Shown one piece after another: positions 16,523 through 24,257 of a stretch of DNA of 33,209 bases. The DNA comes from Treponema sp. (lineage in GTDB: Bacteria; Spirochaetota; Spirochaetia; Treponematales; Treponemataceae). The stretch covers positions 1 through 33,209 of the forward strand of contig JAFLSR010000025.1 of NCBI GenBank assembly GCA_022510845.1, given 5' to 3'. A program made the position numbers and the translations under genes. The notes under the pieces are model-generated. The model saw only the letters and a program-made list of their open reading frames with translations. It had not been told where the DNA came from and ran no database searches. Position 1 is the stretch's first letter. Every line of letters begins with the position of its first letter.

Positions 16523-16587
16523 AAGTTTTTTTTTGTGCGCTGTTCTTTTGCTAACGCGCTGATTTTGTTGAAAGATAGGAGGAAAGA

Positions 16588-17559
16588 ATGCCAAAGACAA
16601 AAGTGAAAGGTTCCGAAGCTAAATTGGCAAAGTATGGACTCTTTTTTGTTTTGCCGTTCATCGTTGTCTATTTGATTTTCAATTTTTGGCCCACGCTGTA
16701 CACGATTTTGCTTTCGTTTACAGATTTGAACGGGTTTCAAACTTTTGGAGAGGCTGAATGGGTTGGTATTTCCAACTGGGGAAGCCTTATCAAAGATGGT
16801 AACTTTTGGGGCGCGGTTGGCAACACATTCATAATGTGGGGTTTCAATTTTATTCCGCAGTTGGGAATTGCGCTTATTTTTGCAGTTGTTTTTACAGATC
16901 CGACTTTAACAGGTTTGAGAGGAAAGAATCTTTTCCGCGCGCTCTTTTATTTGCCGAACCTTCTTACTGCCGCTTCCATTGCGATTCTGTTCCGAAGTCT
17001 TTTTGCCTATCCGATAGGACCTATCAACCAGTTCTTTACGAAATTGGGAATTCAGGCGACTGTCGTTCGTGACAATGGCGAAACGATAAAAGAAGCCATT
17101 CAATTCTTCCGCAGCCCTGCATGGTCGCGAGGAATTGTTTCGTTCATCCAGTGGTGGATGTGGTGTGGTCAGACTTTGATTATGCTTATGGCGGGTATTA
17201 CTTCGATTTCTCCGTCTTTGTATGAAAGTGCCGTTGTTGATGGCGCGACACAGGGTCAGCAGACTTGGTATATTACGCTGCCGCTTTTGCGCCCGATGAT
17301 GCTTTACCTCATGGTAACTTCGGTAATCGGTGGTATGCAGCTTTTTGAAATTCCGTTCCTTCTGACGGATATGCGCGGTGGTCCGGACTACAAAATCCGC
17401 ACGATGGTTTTGTATATGTACAACACGGCGTTCCAAGGAAAAAACAGGTATGGCTATGCTTCTACAATCGCTATGGGCGTATTCATAATCACTATAATTC
17501 TTTCTTTCATTATGTCGCAAATTCTGAAAGACCGCGACGCTGCAAAGAAGGGCAAATAG
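16588..17559 (+). CDS. Sugar ABC transporter permease, second system (MalF/UgpA type)
   Basis: A 323-residue inner-membrane protein with six core helices and no MalF-like N-terminal extension. The EAA loop is seen as LYESAVVDGATQGQQTWYITLP. Long central loop about 145-170. The start has AGGAGG eight bases upstream. Ten bases separate it from the next permease, so they are one unit. Expressed by read-through of the terminator upstream. Confidence 0.92.
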   Translation: MPKTKVKGSEAKLAKYGLFFVLPFIVVYLIFNFWPTLYTILLSFTDLNGFQTFGEAEWVGISNWGSLIKDGNFWGAVGNTFIMWGFNFIPQLGIALIFAVVFTDPTLTGLRGKNLFRALFYLPNLLTAASIAILFRSLFAYPIGPINQFFTKLGIQATVVRDNGETIKEAIQFFRSPAWSRGIVSFIQWWMWCGQTLIMLMAGITSISPSLYESAVVDGATQGQQTWYITLPLLRPMMLYLMVTSVIGGMQLFEIPFLLTDMRGGPDYKIRTMVLYMYNTAFQGKNRYGYASTIAMGVFIITIILSFIMSQILKDRDAAKKGK

Positions 17560-17569
17560 GAGAGAACTT

Positions 17570-18523
17570 ATGGAATATAAAGCATATAAAACAGTGCAGA
17601 AAACTTTGATATACGTCTGCATGATTTTCTTTGCCCTTGTTGCGATTGTTCCGATTTGGATAATGCTCATAAACTCCACTCGCACGACAGAAGAAATCAA
17701 TGCCGGTCTTGCGGTTTTGCCCGGAAAGAATTTCATCAACAACTGGAACATTTTGATTACATCGGGTTCTGGTTTGAAAGTTGGCGCGAGCGGAAAACTT
17801 ATCGACACTCTGCGGAACTCCAGTGCTTCCTACCAGTATGTCGCGCTCGGCGACTGGATTGTGAACTTTAGCAGCGGAAAATTCCAGATTTGGCGAGCGT
17901 TTTTGAACTCGGCGATTGTGGCTACTTGCGCCACGATTTTGAACCTGTATTTTTCCACACTTACTGCGTATTCGATTCACGTTTATCGCTTTAAGGGAAG
18001 AATGATTGTTTGGTCGTTCATCATGGTGATTATGATGATTCCGGCTTCGATTTCATTCATCGGTTTCTACCAGTTCATGGCGCGAATTCATCTTTTGGAC
18101 AGCTTCATTCCGTTGATTATTCCTGCCGTCGCGAGTTCTGCTACGGTTCTGTTCATGCGGCAATATATGGCTTCGGTGCTTTCGCTGGAGCTTATCGACG
18201 CTGGACGAATTGACGGCGCGGGCGAATTCAGAATTTTCAATCAACTTATCGTGCCGATTATGCAGCCGGCTTTGGCGACGCAAGCGATTTTCGGTTTCGT
18301 TGCAAACTGGAACAACTTTGTTACGCCGATGGTTTTGCTCCAAAGCGACAACAAGAAAACTTTGCCGGTTTTGGTGCAACTTTTGCGCGGCGATATTTAT
18401 CGCACGGAATACGGTGCTATTTATATGGGTATCGCGGTTTCGCTTGTTCCGATTATCGTGTTCTATTGTTTCATGTCGCGATTCATCATCAGCGGCGTTA
18501 CGATGGGTTCGGTAAAAGAATAG
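17570..18523 (+). CDS. Sugar ABC transporter permease, second system (MalG/UgpE type)
   Basis: A 317-residue partner permease. It has the EAA loop LELIDAGRIDGAGEFRIFNQLIVP and a C-terminal SGVTMGSVKE tail like that of the first system's permease. An extended periplasmic loop of about 75 residues follows the first helix (about 40-115). AGGAGAG ribosome-binding site. The last gene of the unit, followed by a terminator. No ATPase gene is present. Confidence 0.92.
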   Translation: MEYKAYKTVQKTLIYVCMIFFALVAIVPIWIMLINSTRTTEEINAGLAVLPGKNFINNWNILITSGSGLKVGASGKLIDTLRNSSASYQYVALGDWIVNFSSGKFQIWRAFLNSAIVATCATILNLYFSTLTAYSIHVYRFKGRMIVWSFIMVIMMIPASISFIGFYQFMARIHLLDSFIPLIIPAVASSATVLFMRQYMASVLSLELIDAGRIDGAGEFRIFNQLIVPIMQPALATQAIFGFVANWNNFVTPMVLLQSDNKKTLPVLVQLLRGDIYRTEYGAIYMGIAVSLVPIIVFYCFMSRFIISGVTMGSVKE

Positions 18524-18589
18524 GTCTGCGAAAATCGAATGTTGGCGTGCGTTTGTGCGCCGATGTTCGGTTTTGCTTTGCGCAAAATC

Positions 18590-18632
18590 AAGGCAGCGGT
18601 CGCCTGCAAGGTGTCCGCTGCCTTTGCTTTTT
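18590..18632 (+). terminator. Rho-independent terminator of the second importer unit
   Basis: Ten-pair stem AAGGCAGCGG with CCGCTGCCTT and a 15-base loop, then TGCTTTTT. It stands between the + strand permease gene and the convergent Sir2 gene and may serve both. Confidence 0.85.
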
Positions 18633-18642
18633 AAAGCACAAT

Positions 18643-19380
18643 TTAGATTTTTATTTGCGAGAGCACTTCGCCGATGGATTGGTGGAACACCAAGTCCGCG
18701 CGGGAGTCTGCTTGCGTCGCCGACTTGTTTATTAGAATCAAATGCTTTCCTCGAAAATAATCGATTAGGCCTGCGGCGGGGTAAACGATGAGCGAAGTTC
18801 CGCCTATTATAAGCGTATCGGCTGCGGCGATGGCTTTGACTGCGCCGCTCAATGTTGCGTTGTCCAAGCCTTCTTCGTACAAAACAACGTCGGGCTTTAC
18901 GAGTGCGCCGCATTTTTTGCAGCGCGGCAATTTGTCGTCCGCGGATTCGCTTTGCGCGATAAAATCGATGTCGTAGAATTCGCCGCATTGTGTGCAGAAA
19001 TTCCGCAGCGTGGAGCCGTGCAGTTCGAACACATTTTTGCTTCCCGCCATTTGGTGCAAGCCGTCAATGTTCTGCGTGATGACAGCCTTCAATTTTCCTG
19101 CCGCTTCGAGTTCCGCAAGTTTTAAGTGCGCGGCATTCGGCTTTACGTCTTTTATGATGAGCTTTTCGCGATAAAATCTGTAAAATTCCACTGGGTTCGC
19201 GTCAAAAAAAGAGCGGCTTATTATGACTTCCGGCGGAAATTTCCATTTTTGGTTGTAAAGTCCGTCTTGGCTTCGGAAATCGGGGATGCCGCTTTCGGTG
19301 GAAACGCCCGCGCCGCCGAAAAAGACGATGTTTTGGGATTCGTCTATGATTTTTTGCAGAGTGCGAATTTGGTTTTCCAT
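18643..19380 (-). CDS. NAD-dependent protein deacylase, sirtuin (Sir2/CobB family)
   Basis: A 245-residue cytosolic enzyme that removes acyl groups from protein lysines while consuming NAD. It has the NAD-binding GAGVSTESGIPDFR at 23-36, the QNID motif at about 103-106, the catalytic His121 in FELHGS, and four zinc ligands Cys129, Cys132, Cys154 and Cys157 in two CxxC pairs, then the GGTSLIVYPAA strand. Length and motifs fit an active class III or U bacterial sirtuin. The frame is open to an ATG at 19416, but the promoter at 19388-19416 shows that the start is the ATG at 19380, with a probably leaderless transcript. Confidence 0.94.
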   Translation of the reverse strand: MENQIRTLQKIIDESQNIVFFGGAGVSTESGIPDFRSQDGLYNQKWKFPPEVIISRSFFDANPVEFYRFYREKLIIKDVKPNAAHLKLAELEAAGKLKAVITQNIDGLHQMAGSKNVFELHGSTLRNFCTQCGEFYDIDFIAQSESADDKLPRCKKCGALVKPDVVLYEEGLDNATLSGAVKAIAAADTLIIGGTSLIVYPAAGLIDYFRGKHLILINKSATQADSRADLVFHQSIGEVLSQIKI

Positions 19381-19387
19381 AATAAAA

Positions 19388-19416
19388 ATTGTACAGGATT
19401 TTTGCGGAATTTTCAA
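19388..19416 (-). promoter_or_regulatory. Sigma70-type promoter, leaderless for the sirtuin gene
   Basis: On the minus strand TTGAAA (19411-19416), a 17-base spacer and TACAAT (19388-19393), then seven bases to the ATG. No Shine-Dalgarno. Confidence 0.7.
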
Positions 19417-19474
19417 TATTCATTTGGGAAGAGATGTTGGGGGCAGTTTCTGCTGCATCAGTTGCGGCGAACAA

Positions 19475-19501
19475 TTGACTTAATAAATAAAATATTATAC
19501 A
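19475..19501 (+). promoter_or_regulatory. Candidate promoter of the phase-variable module
   Basis: TTGACT at 19475-19480 and TATACA at 19496-19501 with a short 15-base spacer, in a very AT-rich stretch. About 15 bases later GGTAGGA precedes the ATG at 19521. The short spacer makes this uncertain. Confidence 0.45.
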
Positions 19502-19520
19502 CTGAATTGAGGTAGGAACA

Positions 19521-20527
19521 ATGAAATTATTAAAGATTTTATTTTCTAAAATTCGTCCCACGCTTCGCAAGGTTCTCAAAGCAATATATAAAATAATTTA
19601 CCGCTGTGCGCCAACCGTAGCCGAACGCATAAAAATAAAATTCAAAAAGCAAAGAACAACAAGAATAAATTATCGTTCAATTTCTGATTTGACAAAATGC
19701 ATTAAGAAGAATATACATATACTGCCTGATAACATTGACTTGGTTGTGGGCAATCCGCGCTCTGGAATGATTCCAGCGTACAGCATTGCTTTATTTTTAA
19801 ACACGCAAGCGTGTTCTTTAACCAGCCTTCTTACCCCCCCCCCATTGGTACTTGGGAGTGGGGACACGGCGAGCGTCATATACCACGAAAAAACAATGAA
19901 AAGAAGCATATTCTTGTAGTAGATGATTCTGTAAATACGGGTAGTGCCCTTAATAAAATTAAGGAAAAGTTATCACATATAGACTTATCAAATTATGAAA
20001 TAGAATTTCTTGCAATATATGCGACAGAAAAATCAAAGCATCTTGTCGATTATCATTTTGAAATAGTAGAGCAACCGAGATTATTTGAATGGAACTGCAT
20101 AAATCATTCTTTCACTACTAGTGCTTGCTTTGACATGGACGGAGTTTTATGTGTTGACCCGACGCACGAGCAGAATGATGACGGCGAAAAATATATCGAC
20201 TTTATGAAAAATGCAAAACCTTTGTATATACCCACTTATGAAATACATTCCATCGTAACTTCGCGCTTGGAAAAATATCGCCCGCAAACAGAAGAATGGC
20301 TAAAAGCTCATGATATAAAATATAAGCATTTATATATGCTGGATTTACCAACTGCTGAATTAAGAAGGAAATTAAATTGTCATGGAAAATTCAAGGCAAA
20401 AATATTTTCCCAATTAATGGACTGTTCTCATTTCATAGAATCAAATCGTGCTCAAGCCATAGAGATAGCAAAAATTTCAAGGAAGCAATGTATCTGCGTA
20501 GAAACAGGTGAATGCTTTGGAGGTTGA
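19521..20527 (+). CDS. Phosphoribosyltransferase-HAD phosphatase fusion, phase-variable, OFF in this sequence
   Basis: Two frames form one gene split at a C10 tract (19834-19843). As sequenced, translation from 19521 stops at 19919 after 132 residues. C11 gives 335 residues and C8 gives 334. Joined domains: a basic, possibly membrane-associated N-terminus (1-60); a type I phosphoribosyltransferase fold with VVGNPRSGMIPAYS before the tract and the PRPP loop VVDDSVNTGSAL after it; then a HAD phosphatase domain with DMDGVL (motif I), VTSR (motif II) and FIESNRAQA (late acidic motif). Bacterial polysaccharides are known to be ribofuranosylated by a PRPP-dependent transferase plus a phosphatase removing the 5-phosphate; this fusion fits that pair, which is my inference. 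It is one base from the next gene's ATG and AT-rich compared with its neighbours. Alternatives are a decayed gene or a sequencing indel. Confidence 0.75.
19834..19843 (+). repeat. Homopolymer C10, candidate phase-variation tract
   Basis: Ten consecutive C inside the phosphoribosyltransferase-HAD gene. Upstream and downstream frames join if one C is gained or two are lost. Tracts of this length are prone to slipped-strand change during replication. Confidence 0.85.
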
Positions 20528-20528
20528 G

Positions 20529-21207
20529 ATGAAATCAAAAAAAGAAAAATTGCCTATTCAGGACGCTCCGTTTATCGGAATGAAAACATTTTTGTATAAA
20601 TGCTTTGTCCAAGAATTTGTAAAAATAAGGAACAGCAGAAAGAATTACAGAATGCTGGAAATAGGTCCTGGTTCGAAAAGATTGGATGGATTTGAAGGCT
20701 TAAATATTGTCAAAAACAAGGCGACTGATTATATCGCTGATGTCGCGAAGGGAATACCTTTTTCCGACAACACATTTAATCTTATATACACATCTCATTT
20801 CCTGGAACATATAGAATGGTATAAAACAAAATTCGTATTAAGCGAGATTTATCGTGTTTTAAGATGGGGGGGGGGTATTGGAACTTTGGGTTCCGAACGG
20901 ACTTAAAATTGCCAAAGCGTTTGTCGATGCGGAACTAAACAACAGCAAGAATTTTGAAATCGATAACTGGTGGCGTTTCAACGAAAAGCATGACCCTTGT
21001 GTTTGGGCAAACGGACGAATTTTCACTTACGGAAATGGCAAAGTAATAAAAGGACATTGGAATTCACATCTCGCCTTGTTTTCAGAGCGTTATTTAAAAG
21101 ACTTGTTAAGCGAAATAGGTTTCAAAAACATTTTACCGATGGACGACACTATGTTAAGGGATGCTGGTCACGGCTTCATAAATATGGGAATAAAGGCTTG
21201 TAAATAA
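20529..21207 (+). CDS. SAM-dependent methyltransferase, phase-variable, OFF in this sequence
   Basis: A class I methyltransferase split at a G10 tract (20866-20875). As sequenced, translation from 20529 ends at 20906 after 125 residues. With G9 (or G12) the frame continues to 21207, giving about 225 residues. Motif I is MLEIGPGSKRLDG, then the acidic DYIADVAKGIPFSDNTFNLIYTSHFLEHIEWY block and EIYRVLRWGG, whose G9 reading continues as VLELWVPNG, exactly what the family shows after 'vLkpGG'. The start at 20529 has GGAGG five bases upstream, inside the end of the preceding gene. It resembles methyltransferases found in glycan gene clusters; the acceptor is unknown, and a sugar hydroxyl added by the preceding enzyme is my guess. 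Confidence 0.78.
20866..20875 (+). repeat. Homopolymer G10, candidate phase-variation tract
   Basis: Ten consecutive G at the end of the conserved 'RxLxxGG' motif of the methyltransferase. Loss of one G restores the full frame. With the C10 tract it is one of the two longest G or C runs I see in the window. Confidence 0.85.
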
Positions 21208-21236
21208 AGTTGAGTCTTGGTATCTCCAAAAAAAAC

Positions 21237-21266
21237 TTGACAACGCTTGCTTCTCTGTGCTAGAAT
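21237..21266 (+). promoter_or_regulatory. Sigma70 promoter of the cellobiose phosphorylase gene
   Basis: Perfect TTGACA (21237-21242), 18-base spacer, TAGAAT (21261-21266). It predicts an unusually long leader of about 150 bases before the ATG at 21424. Confidence 0.78.
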
Positions 21267-21285
21267 AAAATACATTTTATCGAAA

Positions 21286-21385
21286 ATCAACAAACCCGAC
21301 GCAGGGCGTTGGCGTATGTTGTTCTCATAAGGTGTTGCAGTCGGGTTTTATGCCCTTTATTACGGCGCACAGCGTCGGGGTATTG
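21286..21385 (+). promoter_or_regulatory. Structured mRNA leader of the cellobiose phosphorylase gene
   Basis: AAACCCGAC at 21292-21300 can pair with GTCGGGTTT at 21340-21348 (nine pairs, then TTATG) or, with its following GC, with GCGTCGGGGT at 21372-21381. The two pairings exclude each other. AGGGC (21303-21307) can also pair with GCCCT (21352-21356). This has the outline of a switch between two folds, or of a dispersed hairpin repeat. I recognise no known riboswitch class. GGAGG before the ATG lies outside both stems. Confidence 0.5.
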
Positions 21386-21423
21386 AAACCCTTCGCACGA
21401 ATCAATTTCAATTTGGAGGATTT

Positions 21424-23910
21424 ATGAAATTCGGATTTTTTGACGACGAAAAGCGCGAGTATGCAATCACCACTCCGCAAACGCCGTATCCATGGATAAA
21501 TTATTTGGGCAGCGAAAAATTCTTTTCGCTCATTTCAAATACGGCGGGCGGCTATATGTTTTATACCGACGCGCGACTTCGCCGCATTACTCGCTATCGC
21601 TACAATAATATTCCGTTGGACAATAACGGTCGGTACTTTTTCATCAAAGACGGCGATGTGATTTGGAATCCGGGATGGCAGCCCACTCAAACTCCGCTGG
21701 ATAAATACGAGTGCCGCCACGGTTTTGGCTACACGAAATTCGCTGCGGAAAAAAATGGTGTGGCCGCCGATGTCTTGTACATGGTTCCGGTTCACGAAAA
21801 TTGCGAAGTCCAGCAAATCACGCTTAAGAACAATTCCTCATCTGCAAAAAAGTTGAGTTTGGTTTCTTTTGTGGAATGGTGTTTGTACAACGCTTCGGAC
21901 GATTGCCAGAATTTCCAGCGCAATTTTTCTACGGGCGAAGTTGAAATCGAAGGCAGCGCGATTTATCACAAGACCGAATATCGCGAACGCCGCAATCACT
22001 ATGCGTTCTATTCTGCCAATGTTCCGGTGGATGGATATGACAGCGACCGCGAAACCTTCCTTGGTTTGTACAATAATCTTTCCGCGCCCAAAACTGTCGT
22101 TGAAGGCAAGAGCGGAAATTCCGTGGCGGACGGATGGTCTCCGATTGCGAGCCACCGAATCGAGATGGAACTCAAGCCTGGCGAAGAAAAAACTGTGATT
22201 TTCGTTTTGGGTTACATTGAAAACGAAAATGCGAAAAAATGGGCAAAGACTCAGGCGGAGGGCGCGGACTCAAAGGGTTTGCTTCGCACCAATACTGCAA
22301 GCGGAATCATCAACAAGGAACAAGCCTACGCGATGCAAAAACGCTACGCCACAAAAGAGCAGGTTGCCGCCGCGTTTGACGCTCTCAAAAAGACATGGGA
22401 CGAAACACTTTCCAATTTTACGGTAAAGACCAGCGACGAAAAACTCAACCGCATGGCACTTTGGAATCAGTATCAATGCGTGGTTACATACAATTTCGCG
22501 CGCTCGGCTTCGTACTTCGAAAGCGGCATCGGACGAGGAATCGGTTTCCGCGACACGAGCCAGGATATGTTGGGCGCGGTTCACCAGTTGCCGAAAGAGC
22601 GAATCCGCGAGCGACTTTTTGACGTGGCTTCGACTCAATTTGAAGACGGAAGCGCCTACCACCAGTTCCAGCCGCTCACAAAGCGCGGAAATGCCGACAT
22701 CGGTTCGAACTTCAACGACGATCCGCTTTGGATTATTTTGGGAGTTGGCGGCTACATTCGCGAAACTGGCGACGAAGCCTTCCTTGACGAAATGGTTCCG
22801 TTTGACAATGACGCTTCAAAGGCAAAGCCGCTTTTCGAGCACATGAAACGCTCGTTCCATTACATTCTCGACCACCTCGGACCGCACGGACTTCCGCTCA
22901 TCGGACGCGCCGACTGGAACGACTGCCTCAACTTGAACTGCTTTAGCACAGACCCGAACGATTCGTTCCAAACTTCCACCAACAAAGATGGCAAGAACGC
23001 CGAATCGGTGATGATTGCCGAAATGTTCGTGTATGTTGCGCCGGATTACGCCGCGATGTGCCGAATCAAGGGCGACGAAGCCGAAGCGAAATTTGCCGAA
23101 GAGGCCGCCGCCAAGATGGAGGCGCAGATTTGCGAAGTGGCTTGGGACGGAGAATGGTATGTTCGCGCTTTTGACGATGCGGGCAACAAAATCGGTTCTA
23201 AAGAATGCGAGGATGGAAAAATCTACATTGAATCGCAGGGCTTCGGAACGATGGCGAAGATTGGCGCGGACAAAGGCTATCCGCTCAAATCGCTCGACAG
23301 CGTAAAAAAGCATTTGGATTCAAAATACGGAATTGTGATTTTGGATCCGCCGTACAAGGATTACCATGTTGAATTGGGCGAAGTTTCTTCTTACCCGCCG
23401 GGATACAAAGAAAACGGTGGAATTTTCTGCCACAACAATCCTTGGGTCATCATTGGCGAAGTGGTGAACGGCCGTCCGGACGACGCTTTTGAGCATTACA
23501 AGAAAATCGCGCCGGCGTATTTGGAAGAAATTTCGGAAATCCACAGAACCGAGCCGTATGTTTATGCGCAAATGATTGCTGGAAAAACGGCGCGGCGTTT
23601 CGGCGAGGCAAAAAACAGTTGGCTTACAGGAACTGCCGCATGGAACTTCGTGACGCTCAGTCGCTACATCTGCGGTTTCCAGCCCGAATATTCCGGACTT
23701 AAAATCGAGCCGCGCTTGCCGAGCGAAATAAAAACCGCTGAATTCACAAGGAAATTCCGCGGCGTGAACTACAAAGTGAGCGTCCAAAACAAAAAGAATA
23801 CGGGCGCGATAAAACTTTCTGTCGTAAGCGGAAAAGCGGAAGTTAACGGGACTGTGGTGAAAGCCGCACCCGGCGAAAAAGAAGTCTGCGTTGAAGTTGT
23901 TGTCGAATGA
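21424..23910 (+). CDS. cbp: Cellobiose phosphorylase (GH94)
   Basis: An 828-residue cytosolic enzyme that splits cellobiose with phosphate into glucose 1-phosphate and glucose, saving ATP. The N-terminus [13 protein letters not shown] and the [33 protein letters not shown] and GRYFF runs match characterised cellobiose phosphorylases (about 810-820 residues). The catalytic Asp lies in the [11 protein letters not shown] segment (DWND at 497-500). The phosphate and sugar pocket region is seen in [20 protein letters not shown], and the C-terminal GCxP-like beta domain is present. No signal peptide, as expected for an intracellular enzyme. GGAGG ribosome-binding site. It would process disaccharide imported by one of the nearby transporters, though which one is unknown. 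Confidence 0.94.
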   Translation: MKFGFFDDEKREYAITTPQTPYPWINYLGSEKFFSLISNTAGGYMFYTDARLRRITRYRYNNIPLDNNGRYFFIKDGDVIWNPGWQPTQTPLDKYECRHGFGYTKFAAEKNGVAADVLYMVPVHENCEVQQITLKNNSSSAKKLSLVSFVEWCLYNASDDCQNFQRNFSTGEVEIEGSAIYHKTEYRERRNHYAFYSANVPVDGYDSDRETFLGLYNNLSAPKTVVEGKSGNSVADGWSPIASHRIEMELKPGEEKTVIFVLGYIENENAKKWAKTQAEGADSKGLLRTNTASGIINKEQAYAMQKRYATKEQVAAAFDALKKTWDETLSNFTVKTSDEKLNRMALWNQYQCVVTYNFARSASYFESGIGRGIGFRDTSQDMLGAVHQLPKERIRERLFDVASTQFEDGSAYHQFQPLTKRGNADIGSNFNDDPLWIILGVGGYIRETGDEAFLDEMVPFDNDASKAKPLFEHMKRSFHYILDHLGPHGLPLIGRADWNDCLNLNCFSTDPNDSFQTSTNKDGKNAESVMIAEMFVYVAPDYAAMCRIKGDEAEAKFAEEAAAKMEAQICEVAWDGEWYVRAFDDAGNKIGSKECEDGKIYIESQGFGTMAKIGADKGYPLKSLDSVKKHLDSKYGIVILDPPYKDYHVELGEVSSYPPGYKENGGIFCHNNPWVIIGEVVNGRPDDAFEHYKKIAPAYLEEISEIHRTEPYVYAQMIAGKTARRFGEAKNSWLTGTAAWNFVTLSRYICGFQPEYSGLKIEPRLPSEIKTAEFTRKFRGVNYKVSVQNKKNTGAIKLSVVSGKAEVNGTVVKAAPGEKEVCVEVVVE

Positions 23911-23979
23911 GATTCATAAGAATTGAATCCGCCTTGTGGCGCAGAATTCATTCAAGGCAAAAATAGGCGCAAAAACGCG

Positions 23980-24024
23980 ATGGGTTAGGGTGATTTAAAA
24001 TCATCCTAACCCATTTATTTTTTT
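23980..24024 (+). terminator. Rho-independent terminator after the cellobiose phosphorylase gene
   Basis: A stem of about 15 pairs, ATGGGTTAGG and TGATTT pairing with AAATCA and CCTAACCCAT, followed by TTATTTTTTT. Confidence 0.88.
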
Positions 24025-24092
24025 GAAAGGGTTGTGCGGTTTAGCCCCGCGTTTTGCACGATTTTGCTTTGCGTCCATTTCGCGCTTTGCTC

Positions 24093-24122
24093 TAGACATT
24101 TTTTGCTTTTTCGTGATAGAAT
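24093..24122 (+). promoter_or_regulatory. Candidate promoter of fabF
   Basis: TAGACA (24093-24098), 18-base spacer, TAGAAT (24117-24122). It predicts a leader of about 130 bases that contains a small GAGGC AAA GCCTC hairpin; I do not recognise a regulatory motif in it. Confidence 0.55.
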
Positions 24123-24257
24123 ATTTTTGGAAATTTCAGTTTCTGAAAATATTGAAAATGCGATTTTTGCATCGAGGCAAAGCCTCAAAGTTAAAATTGG
24201 CGCGACAAAACGGCGATTTTGGCTTTTGTGAAAATTCGCATCAAATTTGGAGAAAAT

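Noticed and set aside
19521..20906. Programmed ribosomal frameshifting at the two tracts
   Set aside because: C10 would need a +2 or -1 shift and G10 a +1 or -2 shift; I see no stimulatory stop codon or pseudoknot at either place. Transcriptional slippage is not excluded but is less economical than tract-length variation.
19521..21207. Simple decayed pseudogenes as explanation of the two broken genes
   Set aside because: Each gene has a single disruption located exactly in a 10-base homopolymer and intact motifs on both sides; random decay would scatter stops and frameshifts. A sequencing indel remains possible and is stated in the findings.
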